A stretch of 64,000 nucleotides of DNA. Source: Paralithodes platypus. Lineage: Eukaryota > Arthropoda > Malacostraca > Decapoda > Lithodidae. The stretch covers positions 45,362,206 to 45,426,205 of the forward strand of contig CM064495.1 of assembly GCA_032716605.1 (NCBI GenBank), written 5' to 3'. The notes beneath the pieces were generated by a model, which had not been told where the DNA came from, did not search any database, and saw nothing but the letters and a program-made list of their open reading frames with translations. This document shows, piece after piece, positions 11,032-23,419 of the stretch (the stretch's first letter is position 1; every line of letters begins with the position of its first letter). The position numbers and the translations under genes were made by a program.

Positions 11032-11206
11032 ATGTGCGATTAGTTTGCTTGGAACCAGATTAACTTTCTTATGTAGTGATGTACACCCTATGTGGTGGAT
11101 TGTGTTCCTTTATTTCCAAATTTTATTTTATTAATCGTTATTTTCACATAGCTATTTTTATTAGTTCCTTTGCGTTTATCTTGTGTCGTCCCAGTTTTGG
11201 TTTGTT

Positions 11207-11467
11207 TATGTTGCAAGTTTTACATTATAATTTATGTTGCAAGTTTTACATTATAATTTGTTTTCGGCCTCGTATGTTTATGTTGCAAGTTTTACATTAT
11301 AATTTGTTTTCGGCCTCGTATGTTTATGTTGCAAGTTTTACATTATAATTTATGTTGCAAGTTTTACATTATAATTTGTTTTCGGCCTCGTATGTTTATG
11401 TTGCAAGTTTTACATTATAATTTATGTTGCAAGTTTTACATTATAATTTGTTTTCGGCCTCGTATGT
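11207..11467. repeat. Composite minisatellite of two modules
   Basis: Module A (TATGTTGCAAGTTTTACATT plus ATAATTT) is followed or not by a 13-bp module B (GTTTTCGGCCTCG). The order is A, AB, AB, A, AB, A, AB, so the array has a higher-order structure. Plus-strand frames from 11076 to 11583 are its translation. Confidence 0.9.
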
Positions 11468-11522
11468 CCTTTTGCTTCCTCCGTATACTAATTTCTTTCT
11501 ATTACTCAGTCTCTTCTCTTCT

Positions 11523-11523
<1 letters not shown>

Positions 11524-11582
<59 letters not shown>
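11524..11582. repeat. (CT)n microsatellite
   Basis: About 27 uninterrupted CT units preceded by degenerate TCTTCT. Confidence 0.95.
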
Positions 11583-11585
<3 letters not shown>

Positions 11586-12540
11586 CAGTGAACCAGTCAC
11601 TGTCTCTGCTTATCTATCTCTCTATCTGTCATTATGTTCGTCTTAGGGCAGTGATGCAGCATGATAACATTGACTGCAAAATGAGTTTACTTCACGTGTT
11701 TGTTATATTTCACTCACCTCAGAAACTCTTCAATGGACAGACTTAATGAAATATGATGGTTTCTGTTGTGTACTTAACGTCCAATTATATGTTAACATAT
11801 TGTATTTTTCAATGTTGATAGTCAATACTGTTAATATATACTAAATATGTTCAAGTTCTCATATATATTTTTGTTTAGTTTCACTTGACGAATGTATACG
11901 TTATGTTCTTTGTTTTGCATATACAATCAAATATCTCAAATAGCGTTCATATCATAAATAAATAAAGGCAATTTGTAGGAACTAAGTATTCAAAATGATA
12001 GCTAATGCCACCCAGTGCTCTTACTTCTGATTAACCACATCCATTCTTCTCCCCGCGCTCTTATTTCCCTCCATCTACAGATCTACACAGTCACTCGCCC
12101 CGTCCCCTTCCCGAGACAAAATGTGACTTAGCTAGCCCACCCCGTCCCCTCTGAAGCCCCCTACCCTCCCCTACCTAGTAATCATCATCTCCGCTGGTCC
12201 CCACTGCAGGAATAGAATCAAAAGGCCACAGAAAAAGCTGGAGCTCAGAATCATTACGTCATTATTCTCTTCTCACGTGAATGGATGGGCTGCAAGCGCT
12301 GTTTTAGCCCGTAAAGCTACAATCATCAGAGTTACCCCTCGTGCACCGACCCCCACTTCCCCCTCCCCCCCCATCAAAGCTATGCCCCACCCTCCCATCA
12401 CCCCCCTTCCCCCGTCAAAGCCCCCCCCCCCCACCGCGCCCCATGTTCTGTTGTCGTAACATTGACAATTAATGAGGTATTATACAATTTCGAGTGCACA
12501 TTTTCTGCCCCATAATCTGGCTGTGATCTGTGCGTGTGGA
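11583..12540. other. Non-coding DNA, C-rich at the end
   Basis: AT-rich to about 12020, then C-rich with runs of C at 12361-12434. No gene is recognised. Confidence 0.5.
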
Positions 12541-12577
12541 GGAAGGCTGGTGGGGTGGCCGATAGCTGTGCTGGAGG

Positions 12578-13610
12578 GAGGTGGAAGAAGAGGAGGAATG
12601 GGGAAGGAGGGAGGGAGAAGATGAAACAAGAAGAGGAAGAAGAAACAGAGGAGGAGGGAGGAAGATGAAGAGGAGCGAAAGATGGAGTGAGCAAACAGGA
12701 GGTAGAGAAAAGGCAAGAGATGGAGGAGGAGAAGGAGAGCAGAAGAAAAATAAAATAGAAGAGGAAATATGAGAAGGAGAGAGAAAGATGAGAAGGAAGA
12801 CGAGTTTAAGGAGCAGTAGGATAACAAGAGGAATAAAGAGGAAGGAGGAGGAGTGAAATAGAGGAGATACGAATTGGAGGATAGGGCAGGGCATGGAGAG
12901 GAAGGGGAGAGGGACGAGGAAGAGAAAAGAGGGGAATGAGGAGGTGGGGGAAGGAAGATGAAGGAGGAGGATGGGGAAGGAAATTAATGGAGGAGGAGGA
13001 AAATGAGAGTGAGGAAGAGGAGAAGGAAAGAAGATGAAGGAGGAGGATGAGGAGGAGGAAGGAACTGGGAGGATGAGGATGAGGAAGGAACTGGGAGGAT
13101 GAGGATGAGGAAGGAACTGGGAGGATGAGGATGAGGAAGGAACTGGGAGGAGGAGGAGGAGGAAGGAAAGGGGAGGAGGAGGAGGAAGGAACTGGGAGGA
13201 TGAGGATGAGGAAGGAACTGGGAGGATGAGGAGGAGGAAGGAACTGGGAGGATGAGGAGGAGGAAGGAACTGGGAGGAGGAGGAAGGAACTGGGAGGAGG
13301 AGGAGGAGGAGAAGAAGGAAACAGGGCACAGGGAGATGATATGGAAGAGAGCAGAGAGGAAAAGAAAGTAATGACCATGGGGGAGGGGTAACAGGTAAGG
13401 GGACGAAAGGGTTAAGGGCAGAGGAAAACAAATACAGGCCAAGAAGTAACGAAGGTGAGGAGGAAGACGATAAGGAAGGGGCAAAGAAAGGCAAGAAGGA
13501 CTACAATAAAGCTAAGAAAGAAAACACTGGAATAAGGAAGAGAAAAAGAAATACGGGTACAAGGAGAAACAAAGATAAATATTATGGGGAATGGTGTAAA
13601 CAAGATATCT
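12578..13610. repeat. 1-kb polypurine tract
   Basis: The plus strand is overwhelmingly A and G for about 1 kb. At 13040-13310 it is built from repeats of GGAAGGAACTGGGAGGATGA and GAGGATGAGGA of variable length. The Ser/Pro-rich minus-strand frames of up to 341 residues are the translation of the polypyrimidine strand in several frames at once, so they are not genes. Such tracts can form intramolecular triplex DNA. Confidence 0.85.
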
Positions 13611-13971
13611 GACAATCAGGCATAAGAAGAAAAATATATAATACATAGAACATTATAATTCATTGAACGCTAAATACGGCAAACGAGTAATAAACATTGA
13701 TAACTGATGACTTATAGGAAAGGTAACATAGGTAACCAAAACATATAATGAGGACAATTACAAGATTAGAGATTGGAAGCGGTAATTATTGGAGAAAATT
13801 AAACGAATAGAACAAATACTGAGCGATACACGATTGAACTGTGAGTATGGGGATAATTACAAGAAAATGGAGGATAAATGCACGACAGACTATTGGGAAG
13901 ACGATGTAGGAAGATTGAATATATAATTGTTAAATGGATATTATTATGAAAAGTATAATGAAAACTATTAT

Positions 13972-14150
<179 letters not shown>

Positions 14151-14234
14151 GAAGAACTGGACGAAGATTGGCAATTCGGGAAGATATATTTAATTACCTT
14201 TTCAGTGCACGATCATGATTTTCTTTTTGTTTTA

Positions 14235-14465
14235 TATATCAGTAGACAGTTTGATCAGTTTAGGAAGGAATTCCGATAGTCAGATGGTTAATCAAGAAAC
14301 GCTTTACCAGGTTAATATGTAGAGAGTGTTTCAATACTGAATAAAATAGTTTAATAGTAGTCATATTTAAGTCAACAAGTAGGGGGAGTTCCAATGCTGA
14401 GTAAAATCGTCTAATGATAAACAGAATAGTGAAATAATCTTCGTGTACTGAAAAAGATTGACCAA
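14235..14465. repeat. Possible degenerate MITE-3 relative
   Basis: Two halves share AATACTGAATAAAATAGTTT and CAATGCTGAGTAAAATCGTC about 74 bp apart, resembling the inner part of MITE-3 copies. No clear TTAA ends are visible. Confidence 0.3.
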
Positions 14466-14763
14466 CATTGCAGGTCTGTATTGATGATATGAACGTTAGA
14501 TTACGTATTGATGAATTTGTTTTCAATATTTTACCTTCAGAACCTCTCTACCACAGCTCTGCAATAAACAGAATAGGCCTATTTTAATTTTGGATCCAAG
14601 GATCACACAATTCACTAAATAAATATATAAAAGTGTTTATACTATAAACCTAATTATATCATTCTTAAATAAAACATAATTAATTAGATATAATTCACTT
14701 AAATATATACCAATGATTCTTCATCATTATATAATTATGTAATCGCTCTATTTTGTTTCTTTT

Positions 14764-14800
14764 CTATGTGATTGAGGGAGGCAAAAGGCAAAATGCCCTA
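14764..14800 (-). mobile_element. Jockey-like LINE 3' tail, minimal remnant
   Basis: CTATGTGATTGAGGGAGGCA and AAAGGCA are the reverse complement of the 3' end of the LINE at 38379-39655. Only about 40 bp remain. Confidence 0.6.
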
Positions 14801-15146
14801 CTACAATGTGAAATAATTGTATGAATTGCAATTGCATAGCTAAATCCTCTATAGTGTATATCACATAACAACGCTAAACGTTTCGCAAGATATTCACGTA
14901 TCAACAGCTACCAAAGAACTATAATGAATTAATTGCTCCATTATCATATTTACCGCAAGTTATGGAGATATTTACAACGCACCCACCCAAAGCAATCCAA
15001 CCCATTATAGTATTAGTTCACAGCCATCAATAACACCAACGTGAAACCGGCCATATAATCTACTCGGGTCTAGCGGGGAGAATCTGGCGATGATGGCCAA
15101 ACAATTGTAACTTGGCTACGTCATTATCGCCACACTCCGCCCAGCC

Positions 15147-15529
15147 TTAAGGGGGGTCACCGGCTTTTTTATCTTTCTCTCCTTTTCTTTCTTTTCCTGG
15201 CTTGTATCCATTCGGCCCCATTCAACCCACTGTTTTAAGACGTTTATCCCCATCCAGGTGTCGATTTCTTCCTGGTGAGCGATAGCGAACCAGCATTGTT
15301 TGGAGAAATCCGGCTTCGCCGGAGAAATTTTTATATCGAAAAATGTACAAATTTAGCTTGCTGTCAAAACAAAAATATATATATGCTGGCTCGCTAACGC
15401 TCGCCAGGAAGATATTGACACTTGGATGGGGGTAAACGTCTTAAAACAGTAGGCTGAATGGGGCCGAATGGATACCAGCCAAAGAGAGAGGGAGAGAAAG
15501 ATAAAAAAAAGCGAGGTGGGCTCCCTTAA
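15147..15529 (+). mobile_element. MITE-1, long-foldback subtype
   Basis: Bounded by TTAA at both ends. The arms are inverted repeats of about 150 bp: ATCCATTCGGCCCCATTCAA, GTTTTAAGACGTTTA, and the GAGCGATAGCGA signature appear on the left and in reverse complement on the right. The loop keeps a TCCGGC-TTC-GCCGGA hairpin and the GAAAAATGTACAAATTTA block of the common subtype. The terminal bases (GGGGGGTCACCGGC) differ from the GGGGAG ends. Confidence 0.8.
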
Positions 15530-15739
15530 CAGATATTACCGTCAACAAACCCATAATCTCCTCCCTTCACACTCACATATATATTGCAACTCTCCCTTTC
15601 TCACTTCTTCAATTTTAAGCAACTCTACCGTACTGAAATTTATTGGCTTTTGGCGAATATAATTTGATTGGCTCATTGTCAAAGCCATAATGTTGGACCT
15701 TTTTGTTTTATCTGTGTTTTTCCTTCCTCCGTTCATTGT

Positions 15740-15744
<5 letters not shown>

Positions 15745-15771
<27 letters not shown>
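15745..15771. repeat. Poly(A) run
   Basis: About 27 A. It could be the tail of an unrecognised retroposon; I cannot identify a body upstream. Confidence 0.8.
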
Positions 15772-15772
<1 letters not shown>

Positions 15773-16312
15773 CATTCTATACTGGTATAGTCAATTTATA
15801 TTGATTTATTACTTCAACAACTCCAATGTTATTTAAATAAGTGCCGTCAAGCTTCAAGTCTCAGTTAAGTTTCCATTATTCGTAACCAATAGTCACACAA
15901 TATATAATCTTATACAAGCTATAAATAATCTATAAGCAATGTTATCACGCATCAAGACACAAATTGTTCATCTAATACATCTAACGATTTAATCTACCTA
16001 CATTATCTAACTAATTCCCCAGCCATAAGGTATTTGGCTGTGATAATGTATGAACCAAACACACGCCCCTCACAAGCAGGCACATTTCAAGCTCTCAGGA
16101 TTTCTGGCGGTATCACCATCACCGCGGCAATGCAAGAGGAGAGAGATAATAATGGAGTTTTGATTGTCAAGCGGACACTAAATGCTAATTCGGCAATCAT
16201 TACTTGAGCATTAACGTCGCTTCACAAGTAAACACCCCTTGGAAGCAGGGGAATATTTCACCATTATTTACAGCCTCCACTCTTACAATCATTAGCTTAT
16301 GGGCTTGTAAGG
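15772..16312. other. Non-coding DNA
   Basis: I see nothing supportable in this stretch. Confidence 0.5.
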
Positions 16313-16476
<164 letters not shown>

Positions 16477-16659
16477 CAACCTTCGTTCCCTCTAACAACT
16501 TATTAAAAAAGATAAAGTTAATTTTATCTTTATTGAACTATCGCGACATCAATGGTGCTTAGAAGATGCCATATAGATCAGTATGAATTTTGAATTGGCA
16601 GTTGGTGAATTGGTACAAGTTCAAAGTCTTGGGCTTCCGTAGATATTTGGTAACAGGTA

Positions 16660-16765
16660 CAAAGGAGTACAAAGGAAATCAAGCAACAACAAATCTAGTG
16701 ACCCTTCTAGGTTGCTTGTCCTCCAAAACACTGAGGATCAAGTGTCCAAACAGTAGAATCAGAAT
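16660..16765 (+). repeat. Dispersed repeat shared with 2.2 kb
   Basis: Second copy of the unidentified repeat at 2200-2335 (minus strand), with the same peptide trace GNQATT ... KCPNS. Confidence 0.5.
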
Positions 16766-17355
16766 CAGCCAATTATACACTATTATCCTACAATATGATT
16801 TTACCTATACACTGCACTGTTCATATTTATCAAAGCAGAAAAATACATTAATCCTTCTTATATCAAAAGCTATTAACATTAAACGATTTTACTATTTTCA
16901 TTCTACCTTCTGGCAATTTCGTATCAATGACGAACTAATATGATTAGTATCAAATAATCTTTCAAATACCAATTTATTTGATATAACCAGCTTTCCCAGT
17001 AAATACATAATTCCGACCATCGGGGATGTATCTCGCTTCTTGTGCGGCATACTTAGGGTGAAAGTCGTAATTATGACAACATGTAATCCGTTCAGGTTTA
17101 TTAGAATTTGCCTCAGCCAATCCATGCCTGCTAAGGTGATAATATTAGGGCGAGGAGTGAGAGAGTGGCCAACAGGTGAAGGTGAAGGTATTGAGGGTTA
17201 AGCCTTTACAACCAACATTCCTATTAAAATAATAATAATAATATAATATGTGGTCACCTCTCTTGGTCCGTACGGCCAGTATAGGTGAGACGTGGAGCAT
17301 ATTATACCACACACATGCATGGTTTAGGATTACTAAGTACATAATTACTACTACT
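16766..17355. other. Non-coding DNA
   Basis: I see no gene or boundary. Confidence 0.45.
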
Positions 17356-17394
17356 ACTAATAATAATAATAATAATAATATATATCATTATACA

Positions 17395-17425
<31 letters not shown>

Positions 17426-17427
17426 AC
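17356..17427. repeat. Inverted TAA/TTA trinucleotide tracts
   Basis: About seven TAA units and about ten TTA units face each other across an AT-rich spacer (TATATATCATTATACATA), so the strand can fold into an A-T hairpin. Confidence 0.8.
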
Positions 17428-17524
17428 TTGTATTGTTTTAAATATCCTAATAAAGTCCACATAATTATCTCTATACACTATGGCTATCTTTCTACCAATT
17501 AGGAAATATATAGTTTATAGTAGG

Positions 17525-17525
<1 letters not shown>

Positions 17526-17557
<32 letters not shown>

Positions 17558-17860
17558 TTGGGCTTGTCTCCTTTCATGTGTTAGCCTCAGTTCACCTAGC
17601 TGTAAATAGGTACCTGGAATAAGTGGACGACGTTGTGACGTCCCATCTGGGGTTGGCACAAATGGTACAAGGCGAGATGGGTATCATATGGTTCACCTAA
17701 GCTGATGGCTACCTAAGCCTTCGGGCGAGACGGTACCGTCTATAGTGAGAATGGTACCACACAGATCCACCCTAAGCCTTCGTTTCCGATGTCGCCAATT
17801 GGCTAAAATACAGACTACACACACATCCACAGCCATTCCAACAGTACATAAAACACTTAA
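17526..17860. repeat. Probable retroposon tail after (CA)n
   Basis: After a (CA)n run (17526-17555) come CAGTTCACCTAGCTGTAAAT and AGGTACCTGGAATAAGTGGA. From memory this resembles LINE 3' regions common in decapod genomes. It has no second copy in the window, so the assignment rests on that recollection. Confidence 0.35.
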
Positions 17861-18920
17861 CATGCATTTCACGCAATACATTCCCAGTTAAGGAGGCGCG
17901 ATAATAATGAGCTTAGCTCGCATTGCGTGGATTCCCCTTGACGAACAAGTAACTGAGTAACTGAGTAACAAGCACCTTCAAGAGCAAGAACGCACACGCG
18001 CGCTAGTGCGTGAGCTCTCTGAGATTCTTCTGTCTGACCTCAGCGATACACACAACTTTTCATGCTGGCAACAAAGACCCACAAATTAAGGCCCCAAACA
18101 CACTCCCAAGCGAGTCATAAAAACATCAGTGGGAGGTGAAAACAATGAAGGAAATCCCCGATAATTGGCCGAACATTTGGCTGTATATCTCAAATGCTTG
18201 TTCGCTCGCTCTCTCGCTCAGCAAATTACCAAGGCCATATATCAAGCCACACGAAGAGAGGTCACGGGACTAAGAAATACGCACCTGATCACCGGAACGA
18301 GTTTTGTTTCGCTAATGACTATGCTTACGTGTCAAATCTGCGAGGCGCCCCAACCAACCACTTATAAGGCATTCTTCCCTATCGCTGTAATTGACGGGGC
18401 ACAAACGTCGAAACTTACGAATGCCCCAGCTCCTCCTCCTCCTCCTCCCCTTCCTCTCGAAAAGCAATCATCCTCATCCTCTCCTTCCCCGAAATCCGCC
18501 ATGATAAAGCTCCGTAGGTGTAACAACTTTTAATACTTTGACTCGAGAGATGCTGTCTAAGTTGAACAAAATCTACTAGCGGCATGTAAAATGGAATGGA
18601 AATGCATAATTGTATAATATTATGTTTTTCTAAGTCCACTAACTGCAAGAAGTTTTCTTTAAATAAATCAAATTACCATGTCGGTAGGTCGATTGATAAT
18701 ATAAAGTATACGGGTGAACAGTGTTAGCTTTCGGGAAAGGTCGGTATCAAAGCCAGTATCACTACCAGACACCTAAATCAAAACTCGGTAACAAGGAGGA
18801 GAGAGATATATACAGATTACACAGAATATACATATTACACAGACTGCTCAGATCAGGAGGGAAGAGAAAAAAAAACAATCAGACAATAAAAACAAATAAA
18901 ACAAGATATAGACACAAACA
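17861..18920. other. Non-coding DNA
   Basis: The 122-residue frame at 18165-18533 has no recognisable domain. Its Pro-rich part is a CTC run (18427-18460). A short AT run lies at 18921-18947. Confidence 0.45.
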
Positions 18921-19084
18921 AAATATATATATATATATATATATATAAAATGGATGCAATAGACAACCAGTGTAAGAAATAATAACAAGAATAAAGGCAA
19001 GAACTAGATCAACAAAAGCCAGAAAGTGATCCCCAGAACGCGAGCAACAAGACAGCGCTACCAAGAACGAGATCGCAAAAGCAG

Positions 19085-19830
19085 AAGGCGGTGGCTGTAG
19101 CGGGAGGCAAAAGTAGAGCCCTAAGGTGTTGAATACGGTGGAGGGCGATGCGGCAAGGTAGTAGGTGAGATGGGTGGGAGAGTGGGAGGTAGAAAGGACG
19201 GTGCGTGAATGGTAGCTATAGGGCAGTCTTGGGGTAGAAGGTAAAGCCGCTTGGTAGAGTAGGTGTTGTACAGAGGGCGATCGGGTGGGTGGTACAGACA
19301 GACATGGGTTAGTGGCATTTGGGAAATAGGGTGGACTATAGGGTGGTGGTGAATGGTATGATGAGTGGTATGGTGTATGGAAGAGAGGAATGTAGTGTGA
19401 GCTGTAGAGAGGGTGGTGGTGGTGACGATGGAGGGGGGGGGGGGGTGCGGTTAAGGGGGGCGATAGGATAGAGAGGGCGGAAGGTAGGGCTCTTTATTTA
19501 AATTAATGTGCTTTTTTTATAATAAACTAGGTTATAATAAGTTAGGCTAGGTTATCTAATTACGTTGTAGCTATATGAAACTGAACCATCTCGGAAACAT
19601 TAAATATTTCAATAATACAAACGGGAGGATGGTGGTGGTATTTGTGGCAGTGATGGTAGTAGTAGATTATGGTGGTAGTGATAGTGGTACAGATGGCATT
19701 ATAAATATATAGGTAGCCGAGTAGTTGTTGGTGGTAATTGCTTTTGGTTGTGGTGGTGGTGGTAATGGTGGTGGTTGTGGTGGTGGTAGTGGTGGTGGTA
19801 GAGCTGGTGGTAATGGTGGAATAAAGGGGA
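19085..19830. repeat. G-rich and GGT-rich low-complexity DNA
   Basis: GGTAG/GGTGG motifs with a run of 12 G at 19434-19445, an AT-rich break at 19495-19620, then a GGTGGT-rich tract at 19628-19820. Several clusters of GG/GGG could support G-quadruplexes. Confidence 0.6.
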
Positions 19831-20159
19831 GGTATAGTTGAGACTGAGATAAGAAGTAAGCCTGAGAGTCACTGATGCTCCTACAATTATGCCCCAGCCC
19901 GAATAGACGCCTGATAAGTTCCACCAGGGCTTCAGAGGCACCCCACGACCGGTCATTGCTCTCATTCGTTTTTTTGTTTCCTCTTTTTTTTTCTCTCTCT
20001 ATCTCTCTCTCTCTATGTCTTTCTTTTGCTATTTTGAGTTTGTTCTCTCTTTCGGAAGGGGGGGCGAAGGAGGGATTGTTGTCAGTCTTGCTCTGGTTTC
20101 GCTTGCCTCTACTTCTGCAATTCATTATTTACTTAACTCTTCTCTTTTATTTTCTTCTC

Positions 20160-20175
20160 CACCTCTCTCTCTCTA

Positions 20176-20211
<36 letters not shown>

Positions 20212-20216
20212 TCTCG
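20160..20216. repeat. (CT)n microsatellite, interrupted
   Basis: CT units with single interruptions (CTCTAT, CTGT). Confidence 0.85.
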
Positions 20217-20523
20217 TCGTTGGCCTAATCAAGTATCTTTTGTTCCATAAGAATCTTAATTAAAATCTCAGTCAATCAATGTTTTTTATCATCTTTGACA
20301 ATCACTTGTGGTATTGGTATGCATTTTTGCATTCACGCTTTGTCTTTGCCTATCTATTTTATGGATCTTGGCCAGTCGCGCTCTACCAATCTCATTTTTT
20401 CACATTCGGCACAGTACTATCTGGCGATATATATTTTTTTGCAAGCTTGCATTATCTTTCTAGCTTTTCTTTTGTACTAATTTCTTCCGAGGGGATAACT
20501 TTTCACCTATAACATTGTCTGTT

Positions 20524-20554
20524 TGTTTTTTTTTTTTTTTTTTTTTTTTTTTTG
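20524..20554. repeat. Poly(T) run
   Basis: About 30 T. It could be the tail of a minus-strand retroposon, but no body is recognised. Confidence 0.85.
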
Positions 20555-20689
20555 TAATATAATTGTGTGTATGATCTTATTATGAAACAGTGCATTAACA
20601 TATTCAAGCATTTTTTAGTTCTTCGTATATATTAAAGTGTATTCAGCTATGCTACCTGTTTACTTGTCCTCGATTCTGCCACCTACTTT

Positions 20690-21025
20690 TTAAGGGGAGA
20701 TATCGACTTGAGGGATTTTTTTCTGGACCCCTTTCTCCCTCTTGTTTAGCCCCATTGCTTTTGAGATTTTAAGACGTTCGCCCTAGTAGTTTTGACATTT
20801 TAAGACATTTTGCCCCATTTCTGTCAATTTTAAGACCTTTTGTGCCATTAAGGTGTCGATTTTTTCCTGGCGAGCGATAGCGAGCCTGTAATTTAAGAGC
20901 AACCGGCCTCCGGCCGGGAAATTTTTCTACCGAAAAATGTAAAAATTTATCTTGAAAGGGGGTCTAGGGGGTGTAATCTTAAGCTTGATGGATATCTAGA
21001 GACCAAACTAAAAACCTCCCCTTAA
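20690..21025 (+). mobile_element. MITE-1 complete copy (336 bp)
   Basis: Bounded by TTAA at 20690-20693 and 21022-21025; ends GGGGAGATATCGACTTGA and, reverse-complemented, GGGGAGGTTTTTAGTTTG. The left third has three related sub-repeats (TTTTAAGAC plus TTCGCCC, TTTGCCCC and TTTTGTGCC). The middle has GGCGAGCGATAGCGAGCC, the CCGGCC-TCC-GGCCGG hairpin and a second stem (ATTTTTC/GAAAAAT). No coding capacity. Confidence 0.9.
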
Positions 21026-21629
21026 TGTCTGAATAATCTGAATCACATACCAACGACACTTGAAGATCAAAGACATTTGGGATATTCTCTCATTGCCCTA
21101 CACGGTTATAAATCAATGCAGTACTACGGTCAGATCCCCTTGTTAGGAGTGTAGCGTATTATACAACAACCCTTTTTTTAATCTCAGTCTGGTCTTTCTG
21201 TCTGTTTAACTATCTATCCCCCTCTCACTCTCTCTCTCTCTCTCGCACGCTCTCACACTTACACTCGTTCTCACTCACACAAACATTCTCACTCTCACAC
21301 ACTCACACCCTCTCTCTCTCTCACTCAACCCAAGTAGGCTAGGAGCAAGAGGAGAGCAAGCTAGCCTGGGAAGGAGGAGGAGGAGGAGGAAACACCACCT
21401 TTTCGTTCCTATCAAACTATCACGAAAGTTTTTGCATATTGAGTCCTAGAATTGCAGGTTTACGGGAGATCTTAGCATAAGGTGAGACCATGCCTGAAAT
21501 TTGGCGCTGGGATTCCTCAGGAGCACGTATCTTGAATCTGGTAATGTCACTGGCATCTCTCAGATCTGATGGAAAGGTGACGGCACAGAAAATAGAAACA
21601 CAATGGAAATACAGACAAATTAAATGTGG

Positions 21630-21666
<37 letters not shown>

Positions 21667-21879
21667 GATATATAATATAAATAATAATACATTGTCATTA
21701 TTAGTATTATATATATAATAATTATAATATATATAATTATATTCTTATCATAAAGTAATGAGCCACTCTCCCCTTCTCTCATTGAATGTGACCTATCCTT
21801 TGTCAGTCAGTAGCCAACACTATCAAAGAGCCCTTGAGAATAGAAAACACACACACAAATATATATATATTGTATTGAG
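21026..21879. other. Non-coding DNA with CT/CA and ATT simple repeats
   Basis: Degenerate CTCT/CACT at 21217-21328 and AAT units at 21633-21664, followed by an AT-rich area. No gene is seen. Confidence 0.6.
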
Positions 21880-22388
21880 TATTGTTCACATGTGTGGGGA
21901 GGTTCCTCTCACACCACTCTCCTAGACAAAATCGAAAGGAAGGCCTTTCGTATCATTAACTCCCGTCCACTCACCAACTCTCTGCAATATCTCTATCTTC
22001 GCCGCAATGTTGCATCTCTCTCGCTATTCTAACGCTACTATAATAATCAGTGTTCCTCAGAGCTTTCCCAGTGTATACCACCTCCTTTACGTAGGGCACG
22101 TGGTACCCGTCTTGCAATACAATCCCACCCCTTCTTTGTGCAACTCTCCAACCCAAGAGTGAAACGTTACTCTCATTCTTTCTTCTATTCAACAGCTGAG
22201 CTCTGGAACTCTCTCCCAGAATCAGTCTTTCTCTCTTCCTATGACTTAAATTGCTTCAAACTCCGTGTATCCAAGCATTTTGGCTCGAACGTCCCTTGAT
22301 TTTGGCCCTGTCACTCTTTCAACTTTGGGGGAGGCACTCGCTATAGGCAGTTCTGCCTTTTGCCTCCCTCACTCACATAGGAAAAAAA
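21880..22388 (+). pseudogene. Jockey-like LINE, 5'-truncated 3' end
   Basis: It matches the 3' 510 bp of the element at 38379-39655 in inverse orientation: the C-terminal RT region (LLDKIERKAF, then WNSLPESVF), the stop codon and the 3' UTR ending GCCTTTTGCCTCCCTCACTC and a short A run. Single-base shifts break the frame near 22030. It is a standard 5'-truncated copy. Confidence 0.85.
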
Positions 22389-22405
22389 ATATATATATAT
22401 ATACC

Positions 22406-22473
<68 letters not shown>

Positions 22474-22491
22474 CCGGTATATATATATAAT
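22389..22491. repeat. (AT)n tract with two ATACCGGTAT palindromes
   Basis: The AT run carries the palindrome TATACCGGTATA twice, near 22405 and 22475. The whole 100-bp tract is self-complementary and can extrude as a cruciform. Confidence 0.9.
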
Positions 22492-22623
22492 ATCCAAACC
22501 ATGTAATGTTCTTTAATAAGGTGAATATACAATTGTTGTCTTATGACTTTGACTGTTATAACCCAACCAACATTACTTATTCCAACCCACACACAAAACC
22601 AACCCCGTACCACCACTCATTCC

Positions 22624-22626
<3 letters not shown>

Positions 22627-22679
<53 letters not shown>

Positions 22680-22935
22680 CGTCACCTAACACCCAACTCC
22701 AGACAGTTTTGCCTTTCTGTGTTTCACCTAGCCAACAGCCAGAACATGTTTTCCCACAGCATAACCCCAAACAGTATAACAAATAAAACACATATCCAAC
22801 AAAACACACATCACACCCACACCAAAACACACTTAAAACACATATCCAACAAAACACACATCACACCCACACCAAAACACACTTAAAACACATATCCAAC
22901 AAAACACACATCACACCCACACCAAAACACACTTA
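22627..22935. repeat. (CA)n, then a 50-bp minisatellite
   Basis: A CA run (22627-22676) is followed by three copies of a 50-bp unit at about 22784-22935 containing ACATATCCAACAAAACACAC and ATCACACCCACACC; the period is exactly 50. Confidence 0.9.
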
Positions 22936-23333
22936 AATCACGCACTACAACACACACAAAACAACGCCCCCACCTCCACTACACAAACACAGATATCTAG
23001 CGCCCCCCTCCCACACACAACCCCCAACAGTTTTGCCCTTCACCTCTCCCGCGTTTTGCCTAGCCCACAGCCACCGCCAAACTTTTTCCCCGGGCGTTAG
23101 TGATGTGACCGATATATCCGCGGTATCAGCAACACGCCGCGGGGCTTGCACAGGCTACGAGCTTTAGGGTATATTCGCCTGCAGGGTCCTTCGCCTATAA
23201 GTATTTTCACCGATACATATGACCGCTCACTATTTGATGTAAGTCAGGTTAGATAAGGCTAAGTTCGGTTTTAAGTAAGATTAGCTAAAAATTGTTTGGC
23301 ATGATTATGAACCGTGTTCTTAAGAAACTGCTT

Positions 23334-23417
23334 GGGATAGGCCTATCCCCATAGCGAATTAGTTTTTAATTTGTTGGGATAGGCCTATCCCCATAGCGAA
23401 TTAGTTTTTAATTTGTA
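23334..23417. repeat. 42-bp direct duplication with 16-bp palindrome
   Basis: Two identical 42-bp units, each starting with the perfect palindrome GGGATAGGCCTATCCC, followed by CATAGCGAATTAGTTTTTAA. Confidence 0.95.
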
Positions 23418-23419
23418 TG

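Noticed and set aside
12469..13494. 341-residue Ser/Pro-rich frame and its overlapping partners
   Set aside because: Three overlapping minus-strand frames are open over the same polypyrimidine tract. Openness comes from composition, not selection.
20524..20554. Poly(T) as the tail of a minus-strand retroposon
   Set aside because: No body with RT coding, tRNA-like head or target duplication could be found beside it.
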